64,000 nucleotides of DNA. Source: Mycolicibacterium sp. P1-5. Lineage in GTDB: Bacteria > Actinomycetota > Actinomycetes > Mycobacteriales > Mycobacteriaceae. The stretch spans positions 1 through 64,000 of the forward strand of contig NZ_NPKT01000023.1 in the NCBI RefSeq assembly GCF_008329565.1, read 5' to 3'. A program made the translations under genes and the position numbers. Below are positions 49,003-60,024 of the stretch, in pieces. Below the pieces are notes generated by a model. It did not search any database, was not told where the DNA came from, and saw only the letters and a program-made list of their open reading frames with translations. Positions within the stretch are counted from its first letter, which is position 1; each line of letters opens with the position of its first letter.

Positions 49003-49665
49003 CTACCACAGCTCGACGGCCAGCTCGGGTTCGGTCGCGGCGACGATGTTGTCGGTGCTCACCCCGGGCGCCAGCTCGCGCAGCACCAGGGTGCCGTCGC
49101 CGACGACGTCGATCACGCCGAGGTTGGTGATGATCCGATCGACCACGCCGACACCGGTCAGCGGCAGAGAGCATTGCCTGACGATCTTCGGGTTGCCTGC
49201 GCGGTCGGTGTGCTCCATCAGGACGATGACGCGCGCCGCACCGTGCACGAGATCCATCGCGCCGCCCATGCCCTTGACCATCTTGCCGGGCACCATCCAG
49301 TTGGCCAGGTCGCCGGTCTGCGACACCTCCATGCCGCCCAGCACCGCGGTGTCGATGTGGCCGCCGCGAATCATGCCGAACGACAACGCCGAATCGAAGA
49401 ACGCGGCCCCGGGCTGGACGGTCACCGTTTCCTTGCCCGCGTTGATCAGGTCGGCGTCGACCGCCTCGTCGGTGGGGTAGGGCCCGGTGCCCAGGATGCC
49501 GTTCTCGGAGTGCAGGGTCACCCGCACGTCGGGTCGCAGATAGCTCGGGATCAGGGTGGGCAGCCCGATGCCGAGGTTGACGTATTCGCCGTCGATCATC
49601 TCGGCGGCGGCCCGGGCCGCCATCTGGTCGCGGGTCCATCCCGTCGCGGTCGCTGCGTCAGTCAT
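49003..49665 (-). CDS. scoB: 3-oxoacid CoA-transferase, subunit B
   Basis: 220 residues. Catalytic Glu54 in SENGILGTG, glycine-rich [14 protein letters not shown] and the [13 protein letters not shown] motif. With subunit A it transfers CoA from succinyl-CoA (or similar) to a 3-oxoacid such as acetoacetate; exact specificity is not shown. ATG overlaps the scoA stop by one base. Confidence 0.93.
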   Translation of the reverse strand: MTDAATATGWTRDQMAARAAAEMIDGEYVNLGIGLPTLIPSYLRPDVRVTLHSENGILGTGPYPTDEAVDADLINAGKETVTVQPGAAFFDSALSFGMIRGGHIDTAVLGGMEVSQTGDLANWMVPGKMVKGMGGAMDLVHGAARVIVLMEHTDRAGNPKIVRQCSLPLTGVGVVDRIITNLGVIDVVGDGTLVLRELAPGVSTDNIVAATEPELAVELW

Positions 49666-50426
49666 CAGTTCGTTTCCTCCGAGCGGACGGTCCGCTTCTC
49701 GATGCGCTTGTCCTGCGGTCCGGTGTGCACAATGCGGTTGATGAACACACCGGGCAGATGCACGGTCGCCGGATCAAGCTCACCGGGCTCGACCAATTCC
49801 TCGACCTGGGCGATGGCAATGCGGCCGGCCATCGCGCACAGCGGGTTGAAGTTCATCGCCGATCGGTTGAACACCAGGTTGCCGTAGGTATCCCCGCGCT
49901 TGGCGTGCACCAGCGCGAAATCGGCGTTGATCGACTCTTCCAGTACGTAGCGCTTGTCGCCGAACGCGCGAGTCTCCTTGGGCGGCGAGGCGATTGCCAC
50001 CGAGCCGTCCTGCCCGTAGCGCCACGGCAGTCCGCCATCGGAGACGACGCTGCCGACACCGGCGGGCGTGTAGAAGGCGGGGATCCCGGCACCGCCCGCG
50101 CGCAGCCGTTCGGCCAGGGTGCCCTGCGGGGTGAGCTCGACCTCGAGCTCCCCGGCCAGGTACTGTCGGGCGAACTCCTTGTTCTCTCCGACATAGGATG
50201 CGGTGATACGGCGGATACGCTTGTCGGACAACAGGATCCCTAACCCGTAGTCATCGACTCCGCAGTTGTTCGAGAACACCTCGAGGTCGGTCACGCCCGC
50301 GTCCAGCAGCGCTTGGATCAATCGATCGGGTATGCCGCACAGTCCGAATCCGCCCACGGCCAACGTCGCACCGCTGGGGATGTCGGCAACCGCACTGGCG
50401 GCCGACTCGTACACCTTCGAAGTCAT
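49665..50426 (-). CDS. scoA: 3-oxoacid CoA-transferase, subunit A
   Basis: 253 residues. Family motifs [13 protein letters not shown] near the start and [11 protein letters not shown] further on. Partner of scoB in the same operon. It faces a divergent IclR regulator, and two related palindromes lie between them, so control by that regulator is likely. Confidence 0.93.
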   Translation of the reverse strand: MTSKVYESAASAVADIPSGATLAVGGFGLCGIPDRLIQALLDAGVTDLEVFSNNCGVDDYGLGILLSDKRIRRITASYVGENKEFARQYLAGELEVELTPQGTLAERLRAGGAGIPAFYTPAGVGSVVSDGGLPWRYGQDGSVAIASPPKETRAFGDKRYVLEESINADFALVHAKRGDTYGNLVFNRSAMNFNPLCAMAGRIAIAQVEELVEPGELDPATVHLPGVFINRIVHTGPQDKRIEKRTVRSEETN

Positions 50427-50448
50427 CGTCCCTTCCCAAAGTCAGCTG

Positions 50449-50467
50449 GCGTCCACTGAGTAAACGC
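50449..50467. promoter_or_regulatory. Predicted IclR operator, site 1
   Basis: GCGTCCACT-G-AGTAAACGC: imperfect palindrome whose left arm is identical to site 2 at 50560. It lies 23 bases upstream of the scoA start. Confidence 0.6.
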
Positions 50468-50559
50468 TGGGTTCCCACTCAACAAGTACTGCCCTGAGCA
50501 GTCAACCGCTCAGGGAAACCGTAGCGACAATGTTCGCAGTGCGGTAATCGCTCGCTCAC

Positions 50560-50578
50560 GCGTCCACTCAGTGGACGC
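50560..50578. promoter_or_regulatory. Predicted IclR operator, site 2
   Basis: GCGTCCACT-C-AGTGGACGC: perfect 9-bp inverted repeat around one base. It lies 14 bases upstream of the IclR start, suggesting autoregulation. Confidence 0.68.
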
Positions 50579-50592
50579 TACGATCAACGTCT

Positions 50593-51348
50593 GTGACCGA
50601 CCGAAACGTCGTCGCGCGCGTCGCCGCGTTGTTGGGTGCCGTCGGCGCCGCGGAGCCAACGGGCGCCTCGACGACGGAGGTGGGCCGGGTGACTGCGCTC
50701 GCCCGCCCGACCGCGCACCGGCTGCTCACCTCGCTGGCCGAGGTGGGACTGATCGACCGCGACGCCAAGACCGGGCGATGGCTGCTCGGACCGGAGATGT
50801 ATCTGTTGGGGGCCGTGGCCGCCAATAGGTACGACGTCACCGACAAAGCCCGGGAGGTGGTCACCCGCCTGGCCGCCGAGACCGGCGAGAGCGCCTTCTT
50901 CTCCGCCCGGCGCGGTGACGAGACGGTCTGTCTGCTGAGTGTCGAAGGCAGCTTCCCGCTGCGGTCCCATGTCCTGCGGGAAGGCATCCGGTTCCCGCTG
51001 GGGGTGGCGTCAGCCGGGCTGGCGATCCTGAGTCACCTTCCCGCCGACGAGGTCGACGCCTACTTCGCCCGCGCGCTGCCGGGAGCGGCCTGGGGCGGCG
51101 ACCACACCGAGGAGTCGATTCGGGCCCGGGTCGAGGCGACCCGGCTCACCGGATACGCGGTGAACCCGGCGTTGATCGTGGAGGGCAGTTGGGGCATCGC
51201 CGCCGCGGTGTTCGACCGCAACAGCCGGCCGGGCTGGGCGCTGAGCCTCACGGGGGTGGAAACCCGGTTCCGTGCCGACCGTCGCCACGAACTCGGCACG
51301 CTGCTGCTCGAGGCGGCACATCTTTTGTCCGGGCGGCTCGGCTCATAG
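50593..51348 (+). CDS. IclR-family transcriptional regulator
   Basis: 251 residues. N-terminal winged helix (about 5-60: VARVAALLGAV, LARPTAHRLLTSLAEVGLI) and C-terminal effector-binding domain (RRGDETVCLLSVEG, GVASAGLAIL, RLTGYAVNPALIVEGSWGIAAAVF). Divergent from scoAB and upstream of the mutase operon; could control either. GTG start. Confidence 0.93.
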   Translation: MTDRNVVARVAALLGAVGAAEPTGASTTEVGRVTALARPTAHRLLTSLAEVGLIDRDAKTGRWLLGPEMYLLGAVAANRYDVTDKAREVVTRLAAETGESAFFSARRGDETVCLLSVEGSFPLRSHVLREGIRFPLGVASAGLAILSHLPADEVDAYFARALPGAAWGGDHTEESIRARVEATRLTGYAVNPALIVEGSWGIAAAVFDRNSRPGWALSLTGVETRFRADRRHELGTLLLEAAHLLSGRLGS

Positions 51349-51445
51349 CGGCCGCAGGCCTCACCAGTGCTTTCGGCGAAATCTGCACACGACTTGCCCA
51401 AAGCGGTATTGGCATTCTCTTAAACTGCAAGTACGGTATCCAGCG

Positions 51446-53022
<1,577 letters not shown>

Positions 53023-53023
<1 letters not shown>

Positions 53024-53421
53024 TGGGTGCACGCATCCTGGTGGCCAAGCCCGGCTTGGACGGCCACGACCGCGGTGCCAAGATCGTCGCTCGCGCGCTA
53101 CGCGACGCCGGCTTCGAGGTGATCTACACCGGGATCCGTCAGCGCATCGAGGACATCGTGTCGATCGCGCTGCAGGAAGATGTTGCGGTGGTGGGCCTTT
53201 CGATCCTCTCCGGTGCGCATCTGGCCCTGACCAAGCGGATCGTCGACGCGCTGCGGGAGGCCGACGCCGGCGATATCGCGGTGATCGTCGGCGGCACGAT
53301 TCCGCAGAGCGATGTGTCCAAGCTGCTGGAAGTCGGTGCCGCGGCGGTGTTTCCGACCGGAACATCGCTGGACACCCTGGTGACCGACGTCCGCGCGCTG
53401 ACCTCAGAACAGGGGGTGTGA
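53023..53421 (+). CDS. Acyl-CoA mutase, cobalamin-binding small subunit
   Basis: 132 residues, the B12-binding domain alone: DGHDRG with His15 as lower axial ligand, LSILSGAH and GGTIP. It pairs with the large subunit, as in isobutyryl-CoA and 2-hydroxyisobutyryl-CoA mutases, which are also split this way. ATG overlaps the upstream stop by one base. Confidence 0.95.
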
Positions 53422-53424
53422 GTA

Positions 53425-54381
53425 ATGCGTCTTGGCGTGATGATCGGTGCCGAGCGGGGCGACATGGCCCGCAAGGTGAAAAAGCTGCTCGAAGACATCG
53501 AGTGGGCCGAGGCCGCCGGCTTCGACACCGCCTGGATGCCGCAGGTGCCTAACGACTATGACGCGCTGACGATGGTCGCGCAGATGGGTGCCCGCACCTC
53601 ACGCATCGAGCTGGGTACCGCGGTGGTTCCGCTGCAGGCGCAGCACCCGATCGCGCTGGCCCGCCAGGCCCTGTCGGTGCATGCCGGCGCCGGCAACCGG
53701 CTGGCGCTGGGTGTTGGCCCCTCGCACCACTGGATCATCCGCGACATGCTGGGCCTGCCCTACGAGAAGCCGGCCTCCTACACCCGGGACTACCTCGAGG
53801 TGCTCAACGCCGCACTGGCCGGCCCGGGTGACGTGGACGTGGAGAACGACACCTTTACTGTGCACAATCCGACTGTGCTGCAGGCGGAGTCACCACTTCC
53901 GGTGCTGCTGGCCGCGCTGGGTCCGGTGATGCTGCAGATCGCCGGTGAACTCACCGACGGCACCGTGTTGTGGATGGCCGACGAGCGGGCGATCGGCGAT
54001 CACATCGCGCCCCGGATCAACAAGGCCGCCGAGAACGTCGGGCGCCCGGCGCCGCGCATCGTCGCCGGAATCCCGGTGTGCCTGTGCGCGAATTCCGAGA
54101 TCGACGCGGCCAAGGAACGGGCCAACCGCATCCTCGCCGAGGCAGAGACGTCGCCCAACTATCAGAAGCTGCTCGACCGCGGCGACGCACGTGACGTCGG
54201 TGACCTCTGCGCGGCCGGCGACGAAGAGGCGATCCTGCAGCGATTCCGTTCGTTCGCTGACGCCGGGGTGACCGACCTGTCGGTGCGGCTGTTGCCGATC
54301 GGGGAGACCCGCGATGAGTTGGTGGCGTCGAAATACCGTACCCGCGAGGTGATTGCGCAACTCGGCGCCGAGGTTCGATGA
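53425..54381 (+). CDS. LLM-class F420-dependent oxidoreductase
   Basis: 318 residues, luciferase-like barrel: AEAAGFDTAWMPQ, RIELGTAVVPLQ, LALGVGPSHHWIIRDMLG. Uses F420 or flavin; mycobacteria usually use F420 for this subgroup. Four bases after the B12 subunit, so in the same operon. It may oxidise or reduce the mutase substrate or product. Reaction not known. Confidence 0.88.
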   Translation: MRLGVMIGAERGDMARKVKKLLEDIEWAEAAGFDTAWMPQVPNDYDALTMVAQMGARTSRIELGTAVVPLQAQHPIALARQALSVHAGAGNRLALGVGPSHHWIIRDMLGLPYEKPASYTRDYLEVLNAALAGPGDVDVENDTFTVHNPTVLQAESPLPVLLAALGPVMLQIAGELTDGTVLWMADERAIGDHIAPRINKAAENVGRPAPRIVAGIPVCLCANSEIDAAKERANRILAEAETSPNYQKLLDRGDARDVGDLCAAGDEEAILQRFRSFADAGVTDLSVRLLPIGETRDELVASKYRTREVIAQLGAEVR

Positions 54382-54391
54382 AGGAGCCCCG

Positions 54392-55444
54392 ATGAAAGAG
54401 GCCCCGATTAAAGGACCATTGTCCGGCGTCCGCATCCTCGAGGTCGGGACCATGCTGGCCGGGCCGTACGCCACGATGCTCCTTGCCGATCTCGGTGCGC
54501 AGGTCATCAAGATCGAGCCGCCCGGCGGTGAGATCTCCCGTCAGGTGGGGATGAGCTACTTCGCCAGCCTGAATCGCAACAAACGCAGCGTCTGCCTGGA
54601 CCTGGCGTCCGAAGCCGGGCAGCGGCGGCTGGCTGAGCTCGCCGCCGAATCCGATGCACTGCTGGTCAATATGAAGCCCTCGGTGATCCGGCGCTTCGGC
54701 CTCACCTACGAGGCCCTGCGCAAGCACAACGAGAAGATCGTGTGTGTCGCGCTGACCGGCTACGGGCTCGACGGCGGCGACGACCCGGCCTTCGACTACG
54801 TGATCCAGGCAGCCACCGGTATCGCCGCGATGACCGGCGACCCGGACGCCCCGCCGACCCTTCCGGGCTACTCGTCGGCCGACAACTCCACCGGATTGAC
54901 CGCGGCGCTGGGCCTTCTCGCGATGATCGTCTCCGGTGAAGGAGGACAGGTCGACGTCTCGCTCCGCGACGTCATGTTCTCGCAGCTGAATTACCGCGCC
55001 TCGGCCTACCTCAACGACGGCGTGCACCCACGTCGGCATCCGTTCGGTGCCCACTCGTTTTATGTTCCCGCGCAGCTGTTTCCGACCGCCGACGGGTATC
55101 TGGCGCTGTTCGTCACCCACGACGGCTTCTGGAAGATCTTCGCGGCGGGGGCCGGCATCGAGGGCTTCCACACCATGGCCGAGCGCTCAGCGCGCCGCGA
55201 CGAAGTGCTCGCGATCGTGACGGGTGCCCTCGCCGCCGACACCGCGGTGGGCTGGGAGGCGCGGCTGCGTCCGCTCGGCATTCCGGCGGCCGCCGTGCGC
55301 TCGCTTCCCGACGCCCTCGAGGCGACACCGGAGGTTATCGTCACCGCCGGGGATTACCGTCTGGTCGGCAGCCCGGTGCGGGTGGCCGGTTACCAGCCGG
55401 ATTACCTGCCGCCGCCGGTACTCGACGAGTTTCAGTCGTCGTAG
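54392..55444 (+). CDS. CaiB/BaiF-type CoA-transferase
   Basis: 350 residues. Class III CoA-transferase: GVRILEVGTMLAGPYATMLLADLGAQVIK, then LNRNKRSVCLDL, and the likely catalytic Asp in YSSADNSTG. It moves CoA between two organic acids or isomerises a CoA-ester. AAGGAG seven bases before ATG 54392. In the mutase operon it would activate the free acid. It overlaps the end of the converging ferredoxin gene. Confidence 0.93.
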   Translation: MKEAPIKGPLSGVRILEVGTMLAGPYATMLLADLGAQVIKIEPPGGEISRQVGMSYFASLNRNKRSVCLDLASEAGQRRLAELAAESDALLVNMKPSVIRRFGLTYEALRKHNEKIVCVALTGYGLDGGDDPAFDYVIQAATGIAAMTGDPDAPPTLPGYSSADNSTGLTAALGLLAMIVSGEGGQVDVSLRDVMFSQLNYRASAYLNDGVHPRRHPFGAHSFYVPAQLFPTADGYLALFVTHDGFWKIFAAGAGIEGFHTMAERSARRDEVLAIVTGALAADTAVGWEARLRPLGIPAAAVRSLPDALEATPEVIVTAGDYRLVGSPVRVAGYQPDYLPPPVLDEFQSS

Positions 55445-55704
55445 CTGACGGTCACGTCCGTCTCGGGTACGCCCTGGCAGGTGAGGACCAAGCCTTCATC
55501 GACCTCGCTGTCGTCGAGAACTTCGTTCACCCGCATCTTCACCACGCCTTCGGTGACCGTCGCGATGCAGGTGCCACAGTTTCCGGCCTCGCAGCTGTAC
55601 GGGGGGGTCAAGCCGGCGCGACGGGCGGTCTCCAGCACCGTCTCACCGCCGTTGACCGGCACTGTCACCGTCGTACCGTCCAGCGTGATGGTCGCCGTGC
55701 TCAC
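55432..55704 (-). CDS. 2Fe-2S ferredoxin
   Basis: 90 residues from GTG 55704 (AGGAG just upstream). Plant/bacterial-type cluster ligands Cys38, Cys43, Cys46 and Cys76 (CX4CX2CX29C). Electron carrier, probably serving a monooxygenase or reductase lying outside or just beyond this window. Shares the operator region with the acyl-CoA ligase. Confidence 0.93.
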   Translation of the reverse strand: MSTATITLDGTTVTVPVNGGETVLETARRAGLTPPYSCEAGNCGTCIATVTEGVVKMRVNEVLDDSEVDEGLVLTCQGVPETDVTVSYDD

Positions 55705-55744
55705 TTCTCTCCTCAACGTTTGCGCAGTATCATTCTACCCAGAT

Positions 55745-55759
55745 GAGAATACAGTTCTC
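55745..55759. promoter_or_regulatory. Predicted TetR operator, site A
   Basis: GAGAATACAGTTCTC, fitting GAGAAT-N3-GTTCTC exactly. A further half site ATGTTCTC lies at 55773-55780. They sit between the divergent ferredoxin (55704) and acyl-CoA ligase (55817) starts. Confidence 0.7.
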
Positions 55760-55816
55760 TACTGACGATAGTATGTTCTCGCTTGTTGACCTGTCGATGG
55801 GATTGTCACTGACCAT

Positions 55817-57229
55817 GTGCGAGCGGACCGCGCGGTGAGCGACGTGAGAGTGCTTGCCTTCGAGGACCGCATCTACACACGATCTCAGGTCGATGCGCTG
55901 TCTGCGGGACTGGCCCGCACCCTTGCGAGCCGTGGCGTGAAGGCCGGCCAACGCGTCGCGCTCATGTCGTCCAACCGGCCGGAGTTCATCTTCGCCGTGC
56001 ACGCCGTCTGGCAGCTCGGTGCGTCGGCGGTGTTGATCAGCCCGGCCTGGAAGGCGGCCGACGTCGGACACGCGCTCGAGGTGTCCCGTGCCGAACACGC
56101 TGTCGGGGATAACCCGGTATTGGCCGATTTGATGCCGATGCTCAGCCTCGACGAGCCCGTCGACCCGGGGGAGCCCACGGCGGTGCAGCCCGCCGACGAT
56201 TCCGACGCCGTACTGGTGTTCAGCTCGGGCACCACGGGCATGCCCAAAGCGGTCCGGCACACCCACGGTTCACTGGCCGTGAGCATCCGGCACTGGCGTC
56301 GCGCCCTGGGGCTCACGGCGGTCGATCGCATGCAAATCGTCACGCCGCCGTCGCACATCCTCGGCCTGCTCAACATCGCGACCGTGCTCGACGCCGGCGC
56401 CTGGATGCGTCTGCATCGCCGGTTCGACATCGACACCATGCTGCAGCATATCCAGGATGACCGTATCACCGTCGAAATGGCCGTCGCACCAATCGCATTG
56501 GCAATCGCATCGCATCCGAGACTCGAATCGTTCGACCTGTCCTCGCTGCGCTACATCATGTGGTGCGCCACCCCGGTCACCACAAGCGTGGCCGAGTCGA
56601 TTACCCGGCGGACCGGCGTCGGCTGGATCTCGGCCTACGGCACCAGCGAGGTGCCGGTCATCGCGTGTTGCCCGCGCGAGGGGGCCCGCCTCGACACCGT
56701 CGGACGGCCGATCCCGCCGGTGCGCATCGTTTCCACGGAGACCGGTGAGCCCGTCGACCCGGGCGCCGTCGGCGAGATTGAGGTGCGCTCGGATTCGGCG
56801 ATGGCCGGATACTTGCCCGCCGACGCCAACGCCGACGCGTTCGACGACGGTTGGTACCGCACCGGCGACATCGGCTACCTCGACGACGGCTGGCTGCGCA
56901 TCACCGACCGGCTCAAGGAAATGGTCAAGGTACGCGGCTTTCAAGTTGCGCCGGCCGAAGTGGAGTCGGTGCTGCATGGGCACCCCGCCGTGCGGGACTG
57001 CGCGGTGTTCGGCGTTCCCGACGATATGGGCGGGGAGGCCGTCATCGCCGCGGTCGTCATCGACGAGCCGATCTCCGCCGATGAGTTGGACGCGCTGATC
57101 GCCGAGAAGCTGGCGTCTTACAAACGTCCCCGTGACATTGTTTTCATGCCCGAAATCCCGCGCCTGCCATCGGGCAAGGCGTTGCGGCGAGTTCTCAAGG
57201 AGCAGTATGGACGCACGTCTGACCAGTGA
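55817..57229 (+). CDS. Acyl-CoA ligase (AMP-forming)
   Basis: 470 residues. ANL superfamily: SSGTTGMPKAVRHTHG (A3), YGTSE (A5), GDIGYLDDGWLRITDRLKEMVKVRGF, and catalytic Lys in LPSGKALRR. Activates a carboxylic acid to its CoA ester via the acyl-adenylate. GTG at 55817; GTG at 55835 (MSDVRVLAFEDRIYTR) is the more natural start. Overlaps the next dehydrogenase by 23 bases. Confidence 0.93.
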   Translation: MRADRAVSDVRVLAFEDRIYTRSQVDALSAGLARTLASRGVKAGQRVALMSSNRPEFIFAVHAVWQLGASAVLISPAWKAADVGHALEVSRAEHAVGDNPVLADLMPMLSLDEPVDPGEPTAVQPADDSDAVLVFSSGTTGMPKAVRHTHGSLAVSIRHWRRALGLTAVDRMQIVTPPSHILGLLNIATVLDAGAWMRLHRRFDIDTMLQHIQDDRITVEMAVAPIALAIASHPRLESFDLSSLRYIMWCATPVTTSVAESITRRTGVGWISAYGTSEVPVIACCPREGARLDTVGRPIPPVRIVSTETGEPVDPGAVGEIEVRSDSAMAGYLPADANADAFDDGWYRTGDIGYLDDGWLRITDRLKEMVKVRGFQVAPAEVESVLHGHPAVRDCAVFGVPDDMGGEAVIAAVVIDEPISADELDALIAEKLASYKRPRDIVFMPEIPRLPSGKALRRVLKEQYGRTSDQ

Positions 57230-58112
57230 GCAGCAACAGCTGCGCGATGCCGCCGCCAAGCTGGCCGATGACTTCGGGCCGGGATCCGTCGCGGATCTGG
57301 AAGACGAGTCCCGGCGGGCCCGGCTGGCCAAGACCGTCGACGCGACCGGCTGGCGGTCGCTTCGATCCGACGGTGCCAGCGGCGTCGAAGTCGCCTTGGT
57401 CGCAGAGGAATTCGCTCGCGGTCTGGTTGATGTTCCGTTCCTCGGGCATGTGCTCGCCGACGATCTCTACCGGTTGCTGGAGGCCGAGCCGCAGCCGGCG
57501 ACGATCGCGGTCGGTGATACGGCCATCGACGCCGATGGTGCCGGTGTGGCGCTGCGATTGTCCGGCAACGCCGTCGAATCGGTGGGTGTCGGCGCAGTCC
57601 GCCAGGCCGCCGATCTGACCCGCGCCACCGCCGTCGTCTCCGGTTCGTCGGACGTGCTCGGGGAGCTGACCACCGACCAGGCGCAGCGCTGGTATGCCCT
57701 GGCGCTGGCCGTGACGACAGCCGATCTGGTCGGTGCGGCTCGCGGTACCCACGCCTTGGCAACCGAGTATGCGAAGGTCCGCGAGCAATACGGCTCGGCG
57801 ATCGGTTCGTATCAGGCGGTCGCGCACATGCTGGCTGAGGGCCTGGCCCTCATCGAGGGATCGGTCAGCGTGCTCCGCCATGCCTCGTGGGCCGTCGACG
57901 AGCTGCCGGTCGAAGAGGCGGTCGAGGCGGGCCGGGTCGCCAAGATCTATTGTGCGCGAGCTGCTCTGGCGGTCTGTGAGATGTCGATCCAGGTACACGG
58001 TGGGATCGGAAACACCTGGGAGTGCCTCGCTCATGTCTATCTGCGTCGGGTACTGGCGGCCACCGAGGCTTGGCCAGTCAAGCTGGAGGAGTTGACCATT
58101 GGACTTTCGTGA
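57207..58112 (+). CDS. Acyl-CoA dehydrogenase, small subunit-type
   Basis: 301 residues, shorter than canonical (about 380), ACAD fold: YGSAIGSYQAVAHMLAEG and QVHGGIGNTWE. Its partner directly downstream has the complementary half, as in the heteromeric FadE pairs of mycobacteria. Start is ATG 57207 within the ligase end. Substrate unknown. Confidence 0.9.
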   Translation: MDARLTSEQQQLRDAAAKLADDFGPGSVADLEDESRRARLAKTVDATGWRSLRSDGASGVEVALVAEEFARGLVDVPFLGHVLADDLYRLLEAEPQPATIAVGDTAIDADGAGVALRLSGNAVESVGVGAVRQAADLTRATAVVSGSSDVLGELTTDQAQRWYALALAVTTADLVGAARGTHALATEYAKVREQYGSAIGSYQAVAHMLAEGLALIEGSVSVLRHASWAVDELPVEEAVEAGRVAKIYCARAALAVCEMSIQVHGGIGNTWECLAHVYLRRVLAATEAWPVKLEELTIGLS

Positions 58113-59187
58113 TTCGCCGGACGAGGCCGCCTTCCGGGAGCGGCTGCGCGGCTGGTTGAAAGAACAGAAGGGCAAGTTCCCCACGTCGGGTGATGCCTAC
58201 TGGGCCAAAGCGGGAGAGTGGCATCAGGAACTCTATGCCGCCGGCTTCTTCGGCACATCATGGCCGAAGGAGTATGGCGGCCAGGGTTTGCCGACCGTGT
58301 TCGACGTGATCGTCGACGAGGAGATCGCCAAGGCCGGGGCACCCGCGCGCCCGAGCCTGGGGTATCTGGTCGTGGGTCTTAGCCATCACGGGAGTGAGGA
58401 ACTGCGACAACGTTTTCTGCCGGGCATGATCAACGGGACAGAGCGTTGGTGCCAGGGCTTTTCTGAGCCTGGCGCCGGTTCGGACCTGGCTTCACTGACC
58501 ACGACGGCGACGCGCGATGGCGACGAGTACGTCATCAATGGCCACAAGGTCTGGACCAGTTATTCCGATTGCGCCGACTGGTGTCTGGTGCTGGCGCGCA
58601 CCGACAAGGATTTGCCCAAGCACAAGGGCATCTCGGCGTTCATCGTCACAATGCACCAGCCCGGCATCGTGCAGCGGCCGCTGAAGATGATCAGCGGTGT
58701 CACCAAGGAATTCGGTCAGGTCGAGTTCGACGGCGCGCGTGTTCCGGCCGCGAACATGATTGGTGCCCCGGGCGACGGGTGGAAGTTGGCCATGACGGTG
58801 GTCAGCCACGAGCGCGAGCCCTCGACGCTGGGCTTCTCGGCGCGGTACGGAAAACTGGTGCGCCAGATGGCATCCCGCGTTGATGGACCGCCGCCCGACG
58901 AACTCATGTGGGCCTGGGTGCAGACCGAGATGTTGCGCCTGCATGTGCGCCGACGGCTCTCCGAGCAGCTCGACGGCATCAAGCACGGCCCGGACGGTTC
59001 GTTGGACAAGCTGCTGATGACCTGGACCGAGCAATCGGTCGGGCATGCCGCACTGGTGACTGTCGGCACCGACGACGAGGAGCTGTTCGGCGCCTACCTC
59101 TACAGCCGCGCCCAGAGCGTCATGGGCGGCACGTCACAGATTCAGAAGAACATCATCGCTGGCCGCATCTTGGGACTGGGAGTGTAA
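58099..59187 (+). CDS. Acyl-CoA dehydrogenase, large subunit-type
   Basis: 362 residues, TTG start at 58099 overlapping the previous gene by 14 bases. FAD-binding ACAD motifs WCQGFSEPGAGSDLASLTT and YSRAQSVMGGTSQIQKNIIAGRILGLG. Likely alpha subunit of a heterotetramer with the 57207 gene. Confidence 0.93.
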   Translation: MDFRDSPDEAAFRERLRGWLKEQKGKFPTSGDAYWAKAGEWHQELYAAGFFGTSWPKEYGGQGLPTVFDVIVDEEIAKAGAPARPSLGYLVVGLSHHGSEELRQRFLPGMINGTERWCQGFSEPGAGSDLASLTTTATRDGDEYVINGHKVWTSYSDCADWCLVLARTDKDLPKHKGISAFIVTMHQPGIVQRPLKMISGVTKEFGQVEFDGARVPAANMIGAPGDGWKLAMTVVSHEREPSTLGFSARYGKLVRQMASRVDGPPPDELMWAWVQTEMLRLHVRRRLSEQLDGIKHGPDGSLDKLLMTWTEQSVGHAALVTVGTDDEELFGAYLYSRAQSVMGGTSQIQKNIIAGRILGLGV

Positions 59188-59191
59188 CTAC

Positions 59192-59956
59192 ATGTACGAC
59201 ATGCCAGATGAAATCGACGTCAAAGCCGATGGCGCCCTGCGCATCATCACGCTGAACCGGCCCGACGACCTGAACGCCGTCAACGACAACCTGCACGTCG
59301 GGCTGGCCAAGATCTGGGACGCGCTCAACGAGGACGCCTCCGCACGGGCGGCGGTCATCACGGGTGCGGGCCGGGCCTTCTCGGCCGGCGGCGACTTCAA
59401 CTACCTCGACGAGCTTCGCAACGACGAAGCTTTGCGGCAGAAGACAATCAAGCACGGCCGCGATCTCGTCATCGGCATGGTCCGCTGCCGCATCCCGGTG
59501 ATCGCAGCCGTCAACGGGCCGGCCGTCGGACTCGGCTGCAGCCTCGCCGCGCTGTCCGATGTCGTCTACATCGCCGAGAACGCGTTCTTCGCCGATCCGC
59601 ACGTTTCCATCGGCCTGGTCGCCGCCGACGGCGGTCCGTTGGTGTGGGGATCGCAGATCAGCCTGCTGCAGGCCAAGGAGTTCGCGCTGACCGGCGTGCG
59701 CATCAAGGCGCAGCGCGCGGTGGAGCTCGGCCTGGCGAATCATGTTGTGGCCGATCCACTTTCCGAGGCGATCGCGTGCGCGAAGAAGATCATCGAGCTG
59801 CCGCAGCAGGCGGTGGAAGCCACCAAGCGGCTGATGAACCTGCAGCTGGAGAAGTCGGTGATGGCCTCGCTCGACTACGCCAACCTGGCCGAGTACGTGT
59901 CGTTCGGCACCGCCGACTTCAACAAGATCGTCGACGGGTTGATCGCCAAGAAGTAG
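59192..59956 (+). CDS. Crotonase-family protein (enoyl-CoA hydratase-like)
   Basis: 254 residues, crotonase fold: LNRPDDLNAVNDNLH, AGRAFSAGGDF oxyanion region, VNGPAVGLGCSLAAL. The two catalytic Glu of classical hydratases are Ser117 (GLGCS) and His137 (DPHVSIG); Asp146 in AADGG may replace them. It belongs to a common actinobacterial subgroup, so hydration is possible but another crotonase reaction (for example hydrolysis) should be considered. Followed by a strong terminator. Confidence 0.88.
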   Translation: MYDMPDEIDVKADGALRIITLNRPDDLNAVNDNLHVGLAKIWDALNEDASARAAVITGAGRAFSAGGDFNYLDELRNDEALRQKTIKHGRDLVIGMVRCRIPVIAAVNGPAVGLGCSLAALSDVVYIAENAFFADPHVSIGLVAADGGPLVWGSQISLLQAKEFALTGVRIKAQRAVELGLANHVVADPLSEAIACAKKIIELPQQAVEATKRLMNLQLEKSVMASLDYANLAEYVSFGTADFNKIVDGLIAKK

Positions 59957-59963
59957 CGACTGC

Positions 59964-60012
59964 GATTTCGGCGCGTTTTCGTTCGGTCAGCGAACGAAAA
60001 CGCGCCGAAATC
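59964..60012. terminator. Bidirectional terminator, 22-bp perfect stem
   Basis: Bases 59964-59985 pair without mismatch with 59991-60012 around the loop GTCAG. It sits between the converging crotonase and SDR genes. Among the strongest hairpins in the window. Confidence 0.92.
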
Positions 60013-60024
60013 ACAAGAGGCGAG

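Noticed and set aside
51349-51445. Possible TetR operator before the mutase large subunit
   Set aside because: Only a half site (ATTCTC at 51414-51419) is present; the partner arm does not match, so it was not called as a site.
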